Shown here: piece after piece, positions 25,752 through 35,491 of the stretch
Layout of the letters: the number at the start of each line of letters is the position of its first letter
Position numbering within the stretch: the stretch's first letter is position 1
Source: Gemmatimonadales bacterium
GTDB lineage: Bacteria > Gemmatimonadota > Gemmatimonadetes > Gemmatimonadales > GWC2-71-9
Direction: 5' to 3'
Assembly: GCA_019637315.1 (NCBI GenBank)
Contig: JAHBVU010000001.1
Location: 124,001 to 188,000, forward strand
Length of the DNA stretch: 64,000 nt
Position numbers and translations under genes: made by a program
The notes under the pieces: generated by a model
Database searches by the model: none
The model's input: the letters and a program-made list of their open reading frames with translations, nothing else
Told to the model about the DNA's origin: nothing

Positions 25752-27800
25752 TCAGGGTGTCTGACCCCGATACTTCGCAAACCAGCCTTCCAGCGTCGTA
25801 ATCTTCGACGCCAGGTGACTCGGCCGCCGCCGGATCCCGTGCGGCTCTTCCGGCACCCGAACCAGCACGGTCTCCACACCGAGCATGTGCAGCGCCTTGT
25901 AGTACTGCTCTGACTCGGACATCGGGGTCCGGTAGTCCTCATCGCCGGTCATGATCAGCGTCGGTGTCTTGACGTTCTTGACGACCGACAGCAGCGACCG
26001 CTTCGCATAGTTCTCGGGGTGGTCCCAGGGAAAACCCGGGAACCAGTTATTCACGGAGGCCGACGCCATGTCGGCCGTCAGCGAGAAGCTCTCCCAGTTG
26101 ATCACCGGGTAGAACGCCAGCGCCGCCTTGAATCGATTCGACTTGCCGATCATCCACGCCGTCAGCACGCCACCGCCGCTGCCACCGGTCACGAACAGGT
26201 TGTTCGGGTCGACATAGCCCTTCGCAATCACGGCGTCGACTCCCGAGTCGAGATCGTAGAAATCGTCGCCGGGGTAGGCGTGGTGGATCAGATTGCCGAA
26301 CTCTTCGCCGTAACTCGTACTGCCCCGAGGATTGGGATAGAAAACAACGTAGCCGGCAGCCGCCATCAGCTGCTTCTCTTCATCGAAGCGATCACCGTAG
26401 TTCGCAAACGGCCCGCCATGAATCTCCAGAATCATCGGATACTTGCGTGACGGATCGAAACCAGGCGGCTTGATGATCCAGCCGTGAATGTCGCGCTGAT
26501 CCTTGGACGACTTCCACCAGATCTCCTCGACCTGACCCAGCTCGCGGTCGGCCAGCACGTCGCTGTTCAGGTCGGTCAGGACCCGAACCGGGCTGCCGGT
26601 TGCAGTCCGGGTGTAGGCCACGTCGGAGATCACACTCGGCGTGCTCAAGGTGTAGACGATGCTGCCGTCGCGCGACACGGAGTAGCTGCCGCCGCCGTAC
26701 GCCGAGGTGCCTGCGCCCAGGTTGTGCGCCACGACGCGGTAGGAACCGTCGAGAGCAACCAGGGCGACTTTCGTGTTGCCCTTGTCGTCGAACGCGACGT
26801 AACCCTTGCCGTCCGCCGCCCAGACAGGGCTGCGCACGCTCTGATCGATTCGCGAGGACAGGACCCGCTTGCCCGAACCGTCGCGGCCCATGAGATAGAG
26901 CAGGGTGTTCTGGTAGCCCACCTTGCGGTCGTCGTATCCGACATAGGCAATCAGGCGACCATCAGGTGACACCTCCGGGCTCAGGTCCGGCCCGAATCGA
27001 TCGGTGAGCTGGCGCAGCGTCCGGTCCTTCACCGACACGGCGAAGAGCTCGGAATCGCGCGAGTTCCACTCCGGGCGCTCGCCGCGCCGGGCAGCGAGGA
27101 TCAACTCGGCGCCGTCAGGGGTCCAGGCGAGCGAGCCGCCGCCCCACGGCATCCCACCGTGATGATAGTCGCCGCTCGTAATCTGCCGTGCCGTGCCGCC
27201 CGTGGCGGGCACCACGAACGCGTGCATGAAACCAGGCGGCACCTCGCCCGCCCCATCCTGCCGAAACACCAGGCGATCGGTGTAGTTGGGCGGCGGCGCC
27301 CACGTCGCGCCCGCTGGCGGTGTCAGCAGCCGCCCCACGACGAGCGGCGGTTGTCTGACCTGGGCAACGAAGGCAAGATGCTGCCCGTCCGGCGACCAGG
27401 TCACCCCGCTCGGTGGGCTGGCGATGCTCGTGACCGGGTGTGTCATGCCTGTGTCCATGTAGCGAACCTGGATCTGCGCCGATCCGCCCCGATTGGTCAG
27501 GTAGGCAAGCCGCTTGCCGTCTGGCGACCAGCGGGGTGAGCTCTCGTTGAACTTCCCCGTGGTGAGTGGACGGTTGTCCGTGCCGTCCGTTCTGACGAGC
27601 CAGAGATTGGCGTAGCGCCGATCGGTCATCACGTCCTGCCACTGGCGGACGTAGACCACCCATTGCCCATCGGGCGATATCTGCGGGTCGGCGGCGTACT
27701 CGAACTGAAAGAGATCGGACGGTGTCAGCTTTTGCTGTGCAACAACGGTGGCGGGTGCTGCCCCGGCGAGGAGGCAGACCAGCAGGACTCGGGGTCGCAT
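25752..27800 (-). CDS. Secreted S9-family (prolyl oligopeptidase-like) peptidase
   Basis: A 682-aa protein with a signal peptide ending V-V-A-Q-Q. The N-terminal ~400 residues have TolB/propeller blades (Q-I-S-P-D-G-Q-W-V-V-Y, R-W-S-P-D-G-K-R-L-A-Y, E-V-S-P-D-G-R-L-I-A-Y). The C-terminal alpha/beta hydrolase has the nucleophile in G-G-S-G-G-G, the Asp in M-T-G-D-E-D-Y-R-T-P and the His in E-E-P-H-G-I. This is the dipeptidyl- or acylaminoacyl-peptidase branch, which trims short peptides outside the inner membrane. ATG 27800 has GGGAG upstream. Confidence 0.93.
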   Translation of the reverse strand: MRPRVLLVCLLAGAAPATVVAQQKLTPSDLFQFEYAADPQISPDGQWVVYVRQWQDVMTDRRYANLWLVRTDGTDNRPLTTGKFNESSPRWSPDGKRLAYLTNRGGSAQIQVRYMDTGMTHPVTSIASPPSGVTWSPDGQHLAFVAQVRQPPLVVGRLLTPPAGATWAPPPNYTDRLVFRQDGAGEVPPGFMHAFVVPATGGTARQITSGDYHHGGMPWGGGSLAWTPDGAELILAARRGERPEWNSRDSELFAVSVKDRTLRQLTDRFGPDLSPEVSPDGRLIAYVGYDDRKVGYQNTLLYLMGRDGSGKRVLSSRIDQSVRSPVWAADGKGYVAFDDKGNTKVALVALDGSYRVVAHNLGAGTSAYGGGSYSVSRDGSIVYTLSTPSVISDVAYTRTATGSPVRVLTDLNSDVLADRELGQVEEIWWKSSKDQRDIHGWIIKPPGFDPSRKYPMILEIHGGPFANYGDRFDEEKQLMAAAGYVVFYPNPRGSTSYGEEFGNLIHHAYPGDDFYDLDSGVDAVIAKGYVDPNNLFVTGGSGGGVLTAWMIGKSNRFKAALAFYPVINWESFSLTADMASASVNNWFPGFPWDHPENYAKRSLLSVVKNVKTPTLIMTGDEDYRTPMSESEQYYKALHMLGVETVLVRVPEEPHGIRRRPSHLASKITTLEGWFAKYRGQTP

Positions 27801-28011
27801 GGAGACTCCCTATGGCGGTTGTTCAGGGTGGTGACAGACGATGTTAGTCCAATCCGCGAAGCTGTGCCAGACCCGTCGTTCTGCGGCCCTGCGTCCGGTG
27901 CTCCGGCCTCGCATCTGGCGTAGGGACTAGGCCGGAGATAGTCTAGGCCATACCATGTTCCCCGATCGCGGTGGAACAGGGCTCATCACACCTGAAGGGA
28001 GACCAGCAGCC

Positions 28012-28287
28012 ATGCCCAAGTTTGTCATCGAGCGAGATATCCCCGGCGCCGGCAAGCTTTCCCCATCCGACCTGCAGGGCATCTCGCAGAAGTCGTGCGG
28101 TGTGCTCTCGACCATGGGCCCCCAGATCCAGTGGGTCCACAGCTATGTCACTGACGACAAGATCTTCTGCGTTTACGTGGCGCCCGACGAAGCCTCGGTC
28201 CGGGAACACGCTCGTCAAGGTGGATTCCCGGCCAATCGGGTGTCGCGAGTGGCCACCATGATCGACCCGACGACTGCTGAGGCATAG
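28012..28287 (+). CDS. DUF4242 family small protein
   Basis: A 91-aa cytosolic protein with the DUF4242 opening P-K-F-V-I-E-R-D-I-P-G-A-G and later W-V-H-S-Y-V-T-D-D-K-I-F-C-V-Y and E-H-A-R-Q-G-G-F-P-A-N. The family forms small ferredoxin-like alpha/beta-barrel dimers; no enzyme activity is established. Start 28012 is taken because the conserved domain begins there. It is preceded by a 211-base gap containing the promoters of this gene and of the divergent peptidase gene. Confidence 0.85.
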   Translation: MPKFVIERDIPGAGKLSPSDLQGISQKSCGVLSTMGPQIQWVHSYVTDDKIFCVYVAPDEASVREHARQGGFPANRVSRVATMIDPTTAEA

Positions 28288-28359
28288 AAGGTCAGGGGGC
28301 TCTGTTCCTGTTGGGGTCCTGGTAGCAGATTGAAGGGATCCCCTCACGACGGAGCCCCC

Positions 28360-29553
28360 GTGTTGCGCCGATCCTCTGCCATCGCGCTGTTTGCTGCTGT
28401 CTGGTTGTCCGGCTGCGGTCCGGCCTCGTCACAGCCCGATCCAGCCGGCTGGCCGACGACGTCACCGGCCGCCGCCGCCGTCAACGGAGCGGTGCTCGAC
28501 AGCATCGATGGCGAAATCGCTCGCGGCGACTACGGCTTCGTCGACCGGATGCTGGTGATTCGGGACGGCAAGATCGTCTTCGACAAGAGCTACGTCCACG
28601 ACTACGACGCCGCCTATGGCGATTCCGCCAAAGTGCCGAGCGCGCTCAATGCGTCGGATCCCACCGGGTCCTACAATTACTTCAATCCGTGGTGGCATCC
28701 CTACTACCGGCGGGGTGATCTGCACAGCTTGCAGTCGGTCACCAAGACGATCACCTCGGTCATCATTGGCGTCGCGGTCCATCGGGGCGACTTTCCCTCG
28801 ATCGATACGCCGATTCTGACCTTCTTCGATAGCACCAAAGTCGCCAACGTCGATGACCGAAAGCGTCAGGTCACCGTGCGACATCTGCTGACTATGACCG
28901 GCGGCTTCGACTGGAACGAGTCACTGCCCTATGTAGATCCGCGAAACAATGCGGTTGCCATGGAAGCGAGCCGTGACTGGATCGAGTATGTCATCAACCG
29001 GCCCATGGCGCGTGCGCCTGGTGAGCAGTTCAACTACAGCAGTGGGGAAACCGAGCTGCTCGCCTACATCTTTCATCGCGCCACCGGCCTCGATATCGAA
29101 GAGTACGCCGCCCGCCATCTCTTCGGGCCGCTGGGCATCGAACGATGGTTCTGGAAACGAATCCCGACCGGCCTGATCGACACCGAAGGCGGCCTCTACC
29201 TCGAAGCCCGCGACCTGGCGCGGATTTGGCAGCTTTTCCTCGACGGCGGATCGTGGCGCGGCACGCCGATCGTCTCGAAAGAGTGGGTCGAGGAGTCAGT
29301 CAAACCCGCCGTTCGTGCTGGCAATAGACCGGGCACACCCTGGTACGGGCTCAAGTGGTGGCTCTATCCCAACCCATCCGATACGACGAAGCTGCTCTGG
29401 ACCGGGTCGGGTTTCGGCGGCCAGTTCCCGATGGTTGCCCCCGAACGCAACCTCGTCGTTGTCTTCAATGGATGGAATATTCTCCCAGGCGGCAAGCGAT
29501 TTCCTCGGGACGAGATCGTCGCGAGGTTGATCGCCGCGGTGCCGCCGAACTGA
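28360..29553 (+). CDS. Lipoprotein serine hydrolase 4 (beta-lactamase family)
   Basis: A 397-aa protein. GTG 28360 is preferred over a TTG at 28330 because GGAG stands five bases before it and a lipoprotein signal starts there (A-V-W-L-S-G-C). The motifs are L-Q-S-V-T-K-T (SxxK), N-Y-S-S-G-E (Tyr loop) and T-G-S-G-F-G-G-Q near the end. A stretch before the nucleophile (Y-N-Y-F-N-P-W-W-H-P-Y-Y) is aromatic-rich. It differs from the three other members upstream, and its substrate is unknown. Confidence 0.88.
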   Translation: MLRRSSAIALFAAVWLSGCGPASSQPDPAGWPTTSPAAAAVNGAVLDSIDGEIARGDYGFVDRMLVIRDGKIVFDKSYVHDYDAAYGDSAKVPSALNASDPTGSYNYFNPWWHPYYRRGDLHSLQSVTKTITSVIIGVAVHRGDFPSIDTPILTFFDSTKVANVDDRKRQVTVRHLLTMTGGFDWNESLPYVDPRNNAVAMEASRDWIEYVINRPMARAPGEQFNYSSGETELLAYIFHRATGLDIEEYAARHLFGPLGIERWFWKRIPTGLIDTEGGLYLEARDLARIWQLFLDGGSWRGTPIVSKEWVEESVKPAVRAGNRPGTPWYGLKWWLYPNPSDTTKLLWTGSGFGGQFPMVAPERNLVVVFNGWNILPGGKRFPRDEIVARLIAAVPPN

Positions 29554-29641
29554 CTTCACCATCGTTCCGGCGCTGCGGCTGACGGACTGCGCGGCGAAAC
29601 GGGTGCTCGTAATCCTGTAGTGACCGGCAGCAGCGAGCAGC

Positions 29642-29661
29642 GCGACCTCGCAAGAGGTCGC
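29642..29661. terminator. GNRA-tetraloop hairpin between convergent genes
   Basis: GCGACCTC (29642-29649) pairs with GAGGTCGC (29654-29661) around a GCAA tetraloop, between the stops at 29553 and 29676. No T tract follows; a terminator or 3'-end stabiliser is the likeliest role. Confidence 0.5.
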
Positions 29662-29675
29662 CCTGGCCGCAGCGG

Positions 29676-30494
29676 CTACCAGGAGATCGAGAAGCCCAGT
29701 CCCACGATGACGGAAGAGATGTCTCTGATGCTGCTGTCGAGGGGAACCCGCACCGTCAGTGAGGGTCGAATCATGCCGGGACGAAGCTCGATCTGGCTGA
29801 CGATCGAGTGAAAGCTGCGGTCATCGAATCCGAGGTCACTCTCGGTCAACACCGCTCGGCCGGTCACACCGATCGTGGCGAGGTAATCAGCGCTCTCGTG
29901 GCCGGCACGGACGCCGTAGTCGGCGATGAACTCGGGATCGACACCGTTGCCTCCGGCATCGACCAGAAAGGCGCCGCCAGCTCGGAAGCCAAATAGAAAG
30001 CCATTACGGTTGCGCGTGATGAACTCACCACCGCCGCGAAACGTCATCCGCTCGGGGATGAACGCCTCGAGCCGATCGAGATCGGCGATACCGCCAGCCG
30101 CGTAGGCGGCAAGCGCTCCCAGGTTGTCCGGCTCCTGTGCCAGCGGCAACCGGATGCCCGCGTGGCCGACAAATGAGCCGCGTGCATTGGGGAACCGGAG
30201 GCCGACGTACGGGTTGCCTGCCAGAGTCGTAGAACCGATCGGATCATCCAGGCTGCTGAGCCCGATCGGCAACTCGGCCTCGAGCACCATGCGCTCGCCA
30301 ACTCGGGTGCCGGCAGACAGAAAAAGTGCGCCGGTAAAAAACTTGGCACCTTCCTCCTGAAAAATCGGTCGATACCCTTCGAGGCCGACGGTCCAACGGC
30401 TGACCGGAGGCGTATGCCAATAGCGCTGGGCAGCGAGCGGTGTGCCAGCTACACCCATCAGCAGGAGGATCGAAATTCGGGCACGCAACGACAT
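29676..30494 (-). CDS. Exported outer-membrane beta-barrel-like protein
   Basis: A 272-aa protein starting at ATG 30494 (GGAG upstream), with a signal peptide ending P-L-A-A-Q. The mature sequence alternates polar and hydrophobic residues in short strands (V-G-L-E-G-Y-R-P, M-V-L-E-A-E-L-P-I-G-L, Y-V-G-L-R-F-P, F-L-F-G-F-R-A-G-G-A-F). It ends I-V-G-L-G-F-S-I-S-W, a C-terminal aromatic strand like the beta-signal of outer-membrane proteins. No family recognised. Confidence 0.75.
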   Translation of the reverse strand: MSLRARISILLLMGVAGTPLAAQRYWHTPPVSRWTVGLEGYRPIFQEEGAKFFTGALFLSAGTRVGERMVLEAELPIGLSSLDDPIGSTTLAGNPYVGLRFPNARGSFVGHAGIRLPLAQEPDNLGALAAYAAGGIADLDRLEAFIPERMTFRGGGEFITRNRNGFLFGFRAGGAFLVDAGGNGVDPEFIADYGVRAGHESADYLATIGVTGRAVLTESDLGFDDRSFHSIVSQIELRPGMIRPSLTVRVPLDSSIRDISSVIVGLGFSISW

Positions 30495-30593
30495 AGACTT
30501 ACTCCACGAAAATGGTGGTGTACCAGTGAGACGTCTCACCAGGCGAGCCCGTTCACATCACACCACCAGTGGAGTATCGGATCCTGGCCTCGG

Positions 30594-31367
30594 TCAGCGG
30601 TTCATCGAAACCAGCGCAAAGGCCGCACCTTGAGGATCTTCGCACTGCACGACCCACGCATCACCGGGTACAGACATCGGGCCGAAGATGACCTGCCCGC
30701 CCCGAGCGGTCACCTCGGCAATCGCCCGGTCGAGGGCGGGAACGCTGAAGTAGTACAGCCAGAACGGCGCCGGAGCTTCGGGCGGCTTCGTCATCATGCC
30801 GCCAAGGGGCTCGCCGCCTGCTCCGAAGAGCTGATAGGTCCCCATCTCGCCCATGTCCATCGTCTCACCCTTGGTCCAGCCGAACTGAGATGCGTAAAAG
30901 TCGAACGCGCTCGACCAGTCCGTCGCCATCAGCTCGTGCCACGCCCCGTGTCCCTCGGTCATGGGAGGAACGGGTGCCTCCTCCGTGCCCGGTAAAGGCG
31001 TAAACAGCGTAAAGACCGCTCCCTGCGGATCGGCAACCACGGAGAACCGACCGACGGTCGGAATGTCATCTGGCGGACGGTGCACGGTACCGCCGCCTGC
31101 GGATACCTTCGCGGTGGCCGCATCGACATCCGGCGTTCCGATGTACCCCATCCACCCCGGCCGCGCCCCAGCATCGCACGCCTCCTGCGGCAGTTGCATC
31201 AGACCCGCTACACCCCTGCCATTGGCCGAAAGAATCGTGTAAGGAGAGGGGCCGGTGGGAAACACCTGAGCTGACCACCCGACGACAGCCCGGTAGAAAT
31301 CCTGCGCAGCTGCTGGGTCGGTCGTCATGAGCTCGTACCAGACGAAGGGGCTTCCTTGGACGGGCAT
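30594..31367 (-). CDS. Two-domain VOC (glyoxalase/bleomycin-resistance fold) protein
   Basis: A 257-aa protein with two tandem VOC units. Each begins W-Y/H-E-L-M-x-T-D and contains A-x-D-F-Y and G-W. Each ends with a D-P-Q-G-A-x-F-x-L strand (V-V-A-D-P-Q-G-A-V-F and C-E-D-P-Q-G-A-A-F). This arrangement occurs in predicted glyoxalase-like enzymes and in hydroxylase-associated proteins such as the CFP30B type. The reaction cannot be predicted. ATG 31367 is chosen for its position at the domain start, with AAGGA upstream. Confidence 0.88.
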   Translation of the reverse strand: MPVQGSPFVWYELMTTDPAAAQDFYRAVVGWSAQVFPTGPSPYTILSANGRGVAGLMQLPQEACDAGARPGWMGYIGTPDVDAATAKVSAGGGTVHRPPDDIPTVGRFSVVADPQGAVFTLFTPLPGTEEAPVPPMTEGHGAWHELMATDWSSAFDFYASQFGWTKGETMDMGEMGTYQLFGAGGEPLGGMMTKPPEAPAPFWLYYFSVPALDRAIAEVTARGGQVIFGPMSVPGDAWVVQCEDPQGAAFALVSMNR

Positions 31368-31429
31368 TCTTGAACATCCTTTCGAGCCGCACTGCGGCAG
31401 CTGGGGTGTGACGGCGGTGAGGCCCCGGG

Positions 31430-31972
31430 TCAGTCCGGAGGCGCGTTGGTTTGCGCTGGCGGGCTTGGCCGGCGATACCCTTCGCGCCATCCGTACCAAT
31501 GGCCCGCGATCAACAATACCGCCACCACCGCACCGATCCACGGCCGGCGCGTCAGCCCGTCGCGGTTGATCGACCAGAAGGCCACGGCAATCACGACGAT
31601 CGGCAGCACCAGGCCAGGAAGCCAGGCCAGTTTGAGGGGACCCGGATTGTCCGCCTGTATCGCGGCGGTAATCCAGTTGAACGTCTGCAGCGAGATCACG
31701 CCCAGGACGATGTGCAGGGTCAGGACCGTCAGAACCTGCCCCGTCCGTCCGCCCGGCAGCCACGCGAAGTTGCCGCGCCCGGCGCCGGCGATCAGCGGTC
31801 CAGCCAGCGCGAGCCAGCGAATCATCATCAGGACGATGACGCCCCCGAAACCCGCCAGCGAGCTCTTGTCGCCGCCCAGCGGATAGCTGGCTGCCTCGGC
31901 CCATGCGAGCGCCAGCTGCACACTCATGAAGGCGCCGAAGAAGAGCGAAACGTTGAGAAGTAGAGTGCTCAT
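31430..31972 (-). CDS. Hypothetical integral membrane protein
   Basis: A 180-aa protein with about five predicted membrane helices: 3-25, 40-63, 80-100, 113-133 and 141-158. It has a charged, proline-rich C-terminal tail (R-R-P-S-P-P-A-Q-T). No family is recognised. It lies between the VOC gene and the molybdoenzyme genes, all on the minus strand, with 60-70-base gaps, and no functional link to either neighbour is evident. Confidence 0.7.
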   Translation of the reverse strand: MSTLLLNVSLFFGAFMSVQLALAWAEAASYPLGGDKSSLAGFGGVIVLMMIRWLALAGPLIAGAGRGNFAWLPGGRTGQVLTVLTLHIVLGVISLQTFNWITAAIQADNPGPLKLAWLPGLVLPIVVIAVAFWSINRDGLTRRPWIGAVVAVLLIAGHWYGWREGYRRPSPPAQTNAPPD

Positions 31973-32041
31973 GGCTGCGAAAAGTGAGGGCCGGCGCTGG
32001 CACCGGCCCTGCTGGTTATCAACGATCGACGGACCTGGTGA

Positions 32042-34228
32042 TCAGGCCCACTTGAGCCCGGCCTTCGACAGCGGCAGCGACCGGATCCGCTTGCCTGACG
32101 CTGCGAAGATGGCGTTGCACAAGGCGGGCACTACCGGCGGAAGCGCAGGTTCGCCGATACCGGTCGGGGCATGGTCGCTGATCAGGAAATGCACCTCGAC
32201 CGGCGGCGACTGCGTCAGGCGAATGATCGGGAAGTCGTGGAAGTTGCTTTCCTTCGCCCGCCCCTTCTCGATCGTGATTTCCTGCGCAAACGCCTCGCTC
32301 AACCCATCGAGGATCGAGCCCTCGACCTGGTTGATCGCGCCGCTCGGATTGATGATCTGACGACCGATGTCGCCCGCCACCCAGACCTTGTTGACGCGGA
32401 AGCTGTCCGGCGTCTTCATGGTGACCTCGACGACTTCCGCAAAGTAGCCGCGATGGCTGTAGTGGAACGCGACTCCGCGCCCGGTGCCCTTGGGCAGTGC
32501 TGTCTTGCCCCACCCGGACTTCTCGGCCACCAGCTGCAGCACGCCCCGCATCCGGGCGGCGTCATAGCCCGCGGGGCCCTCGCCGACCATGCGCGGATCG
32601 CCCAGGATCTCGAGTCGCACCTCGACCGGGTCGCGCCCGGCGGCATGCGCCAGCTCGTCGATGAACGAATGATAGACAAACGCCAGCGCGTTGCTGCCTG
32701 GAGCTCGGAGCGGACCGGTCGGCACGCCAAGCGGCATGACGGATGTGGCCAGTTCGAAATTCGGAATGAAGCGCGACGGAAACTCGGTCGGGGCAATCCC
32801 GGCGCTGGCTGCGAAACGCTCGCCCTCACCGAAGCTGACGAAGTGGTTCTGCCAGGCGGAGATCTTCCCGTTCCGATCGACTCCACCCTTCAAGAAGTGG
32901 TATCCCGCCGGACGATAGAAGCCGTGCTGTGTGTCGTCCTCGCGGGTCCAGAGCAACTTGACGGGCGTACCGGCCATTTCCTTGGCGATCCAGGCCGCCT
33001 CGACCATGAAGTCGTTGATGAGACGACGACCGAAGCCCCCACCGCCGCGAACGAGGTGAATGGTGATGGCGCCCTTGTCGATCCCGAGTGTCGAGGCCAC
33101 CAAATCGCGCCCCGGCTCCGGGTTCTGAGTCGGCGCCCACATTTCCATCTTGCCGTCCTTGAACTGCGCCGTGCAGTTCTGCGGTTCGAGCGGCGCGTGG
33201 TGCAGAAACGGATAGTAGTACTGCGCCTCGACCACTTTGGCCGCGCTCTGCAAAGCAGCCGCGACGTCGCCCTCACGGTGCAGTACTCGTTGAGGAGTCT
33301 GCTTGCCGAGCGCTGCGGCGGTGGCGGCAAAGCCGGCACTCGATTGCTGCGCTGTCGGGCCCTCGTCCCAGGTGACCTCGAGCTTGCGACGTGCCCGGAT
33401 CGTATCCCACCAGGTATCCCCGACGATGGCAACACCACCGAGCAGCCCGGTCAGCGCCGTGCCACCCTCGACGACGAAGGCCTTGCGAACCCCGGGCATC
33501 GCACGGAGCGCATCGAGATTGGCCGAGGCGACCTTGCCACCGAAGACAGGGCACTTGACGAAGACCGCGTGCACCATGCCGGGGACCTTCACGTCGATGC
33601 CGAAGAGCGGCTTGCCAGTCGTGATCTTCTTGTTGTCGACGCCCGACAGCGGCTGCCCGATGATCGTGAAATCCTTCGGATCCTTGACCCGCACGGTGGC
33701 CAGATCCGGCACCGGCATCGTGGCGGCCTTGGCCGCGAGCTCGCCGTAGCTCAGCTTCCGGTGCGTCTTGTGATGGTGGACCGCGTTGCCGCCAGTCCCG
33801 AGTTCGCTTTCCGGCACACCGAGTGTTGCTGCGGCCGCCGCAATCAGCATCTGCCGGCCCGCGGCGCCCAGCTTGCGGAGCTCATCGTAGTTGAGCGGCG
33901 TCGCCGTGCTGCCACCGGCAAACTGGCGCCCGTACTTGGTCGCGTCCGCGTCGGCCTGCTCGATCGTCACCGTTTTCCAGTCGACATCGAGCTCCTCGGC
34001 CACCAGCATCGGCAGCATGGTGCGCACGCCCTGACCGACCTCGGGGTTCTTGGCAATGATCGTGATGACGCCTTGGGCGTCGATCCGAATAAAGTGATTC
34101 GGCGCGAATACCGCGGCGCTCCTGGCTCCGGCGGTCAGGGGCTGGAGGTACGAACCCAGCAGGAGGCCACCGCCGGCGAGTGCGGTGACTTTGAGAAACG
34201 AGCGGCGATCTACCAGGGAGGCAGTCAT
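32042..34228 (-). CDS. iorB: Isoquinoline 1-oxidoreductase-type molybdopterin-binding large subunit
   Basis: A 728-aa protein with a Tat-type signal ([14 protein letters not shown]). Molybdenum-cofactor-binding features include [24 protein letters not shown] and, at the C-terminus, [14 protein letters not shown]. The G-x-G-E-P with catalytic Glu is typical of the xanthine-oxidase family. The family hydroxylates N-heterocycles or aldehydes. The Tat signal, with no signal on the small subunit, implies that the folded complex is exported together. The gene starts nine bases after the small-subunit stop. Confidence 0.93.
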   Translation of the reverse strand: MTASLVDRRSFLKVTALAGGGLLLGSYLQPLTAGARSAAVFAPNHFIRIDAQGVITIIAKNPEVGQGVRTMLPMLVAEELDVDWKTVTIEQADADATKYGRQFAGGSTATPLNYDELRKLGAAGRQMLIAAAAATLGVPESELGTGGNAVHHHKTHRKLSYGELAAKAATMPVPDLATVRVKDPKDFTIIGQPLSGVDNKKITTGKPLFGIDVKVPGMVHAVFVKCPVFGGKVASANLDALRAMPGVRKAFVVEGGTALTGLLGGVAIVGDTWWDTIRARRKLEVTWDEGPTAQQSSAGFAATAAALGKQTPQRVLHREGDVAAALQSAAKVVEAQYYYPFLHHAPLEPQNCTAQFKDGKMEMWAPTQNPEPGRDLVASTLGIDKGAITIHLVRGGGGFGRRLINDFMVEAAWIAKEMAGTPVKLLWTREDDTQHGFYRPAGYHFLKGGVDRNGKISAWQNHFVSFGEGERFAASAGIAPTEFPSRFIPNFELATSVMPLGVPTGPLRAPGSNALAFVYHSFIDELAHAAGRDPVEVRLEILGDPRMVGEGPAGYDAARMRGVLQLVAEKSGWGKTALPKGTGRGVAFHYSHRGYFAEVVEVTMKTPDSFRVNKVWVAGDIGRQIINPSGAINQVEGSILDGLSEAFAQEITIEKGRAKESNFHDFPIIRLTQSPPVEVHFLISDHAPTGIGEPALPPVVPALCNAIFAASGKRIRSLPLSKAGLKWA

Positions 34229-34237
34229 CGGATCCTC

Positions 34238-34753
34238 CTATCGGTCGTGGCGCTCGGTCTGGCCGAGACGGGTCGAAGTCGCTGAGGCCGGAGCGCCGGC
34301 CTTGAGGTCGGCGGCGCGATGGACGGCTTTGCGGATGCGCAGGTAGGTGGCGCAGCGACAGAGATTGCCGTTCATCGCGGCGTCGATCTCGGCGTCGGAC
34401 GGCTTGCCGGTTCGCTCGAGCAGCGCGGCGGCGGTCATGATCTGGCCCGACTGACAGTAGCCGCACTGCGGCACGTCGAGTTCGTCCCAGGCCAGTTGCA
34501 GCGGATGCGACCCGTCGGGCGAGAGGCCCTCGATGGTTGTGATGTCACCGTCGCGCACCGCCGAGACGGGAATCGAACACGAGCGCACCGGAGCGCCGCG
34601 AAGGTGAACGGTGCAGGCGCCGCAGAGCGCAGTGCCGCAGCCATACTTGGCGCCGACGAGGTCGAGATGCTCGCGCAGCACCCAAAGGAGCGGCGTGTCT
34701 GGGGCCACGTCGACGGTGCGGGTCTGTCCGTTGACCTTGATGGAGATCGCCAT
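34238..34753 (-). CDS. iorA: (2Fe-2S)-binding small subunit of the isoquinoline oxidoreductase-type enzyme
   Basis: A 171-aa protein starting at ATG 34753 with GGGAGG upstream. The plant-type 2Fe-2S cluster is bound by the [10 protein letters not shown] run near 40-50 and a later Cys (R-S-C). The second cluster uses C-G-Y-C-Q-S-G near 103 and N-L-C-R-C-A-T-Y near 138. These features define the iron-sulphur subunit of xanthine-dehydrogenase-family enzymes that lack a separate FAD subunit. It passes electrons from the molybdenum centre to an acceptor, probably a cytochrome encoded elsewhere. It forms an operon with iorB. Confidence 0.94.
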   Translation of the reverse strand: MAISIKVNGQTRTVDVAPDTPLLWVLREHLDLVGAKYGCGTALCGACTVHLRGAPVRSCSIPVSAVRDGDITTIEGLSPDGSHPLQLAWDELDVPQCGYCQSGQIMTAAALLERTGKPSDAEIDAAMNGNLCRCATYLRIRKAVHRAADLKAGAPASATSTRLGQTERHDR

Positions 34754-34914
34754 GCCAGTCCTCCCGGGAAGGCGGGTGATTCGGGAATAATCCCTAACGA
34801 TACACCACTCCGTCGGCGACGCCACACCTTGATACCCGACCGCCCAAGTCACGTTTCCCTGGCGGTGAGCCGGGGTCGCCCTATCTTCTCACGACATTCA
34901 ACGGAGAAGCTTTC

Positions 34915-35481
34915 ATGCGCGTCATCCCAGGGTTGTTGCTCCTCGCTATGGCCTGTCGCGGTTCCGAAGCGCCGGTGGCTGGTCCGGTCGACGCCTTCTG
35001 GTCCGACCTCGAGCGCCTGTGCGGCAACGCCTACGGCGGGCGTCTCGTCGAGGCTCCGCCGGGCGACACCACCTTTGCGGGGAAAGCCCTGGTGATGCAG
35101 GTTCGCAGCTGCGGTCCGGACGAGATTCGAATCCCGTTCCATGTCGGCGATGATCGATCGCGCACCTGGGTTCTGACGCGGGTGGGTGAGGGACTCCGGC
35201 TCAAGCACGACCATCGCCACGAGGATGGAAGTGAGGACGCGGTCACGCAGTACGGCGGTGATGCCCGGCTGCCGGGTCAGCCGACGCAGTTCGACTTCCC
35301 CGCGGACTCGGCCACCATCGCGCTGCTTCCGGCCGCTGCCACCAATGTCTGGACGGTTGCCGTCGAGCCTGGTTCGCGTTTCGTGTACGCGCTCGTTCGT
35401 GTGGGCACCGATCGTCGCTTCCGGATCGAGTTCGATCTTGGCTCGCAGGTCGACGCGCCCCCGGCGCCGTGGGGAGAGTAG
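34915..35481 (+). CDS. Hypothetical lipoprotein with L-K-H-D-H-R-H-E-D-G-S motif
   Basis: A 188-aa protein with a short lipoprotein signal (L-L-L-L-A-M-A-C). The mature part holds F-W-S-D-L-E-R-L-C-G-N-A-Y-G-G, R-I-P-F-H-V-G-D-D-R-S-R-T-W and L-K-H-D-H-R-H-E-D-G-S-E-D. These motifs occur in conserved hypothetical proteins of several phyla, but I know no function for them. The His/Asp/Glu cluster could bind a metal, which is inference. It starts 10 bases before the beta-barrel gene at 35492 ends up in range, and both may be co-transcribed. Confidence 0.75.
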   Translation: MRVIPGLLLLAMACRGSEAPVAGPVDAFWSDLERLCGNAYGGRLVEAPPGDTTFAGKALVMQVRSCGPDEIRIPFHVGDDRSRTWVLTRVGEGLRLKHDHRHEDGSEDAVTQYGGDARLPGQPTQFDFPADSATIALLPAAATNVWTVAVEPGSRFVYALVRVGTDRRFRIEFDLGSQVDAPPAPWGE

Positions 35482-35491
35482 GGGAGGGACG

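Noticed and set aside
25960-26200. Atypical active-site motif G-G-S-G-G-G in the S9 peptidase
   Set aside because: From memory this variant is common in a subgroup of S9 peptidases and keeps the G-x-S-x-G core.
32171-34285. 704-aa plus-strand open frame opposite iorB
   Set aside because: It mirrors the molybdoenzyme large subunit in a high-GC region; its composition is Arg/Ala-rich with no domain, whereas iorB is unmistakable.
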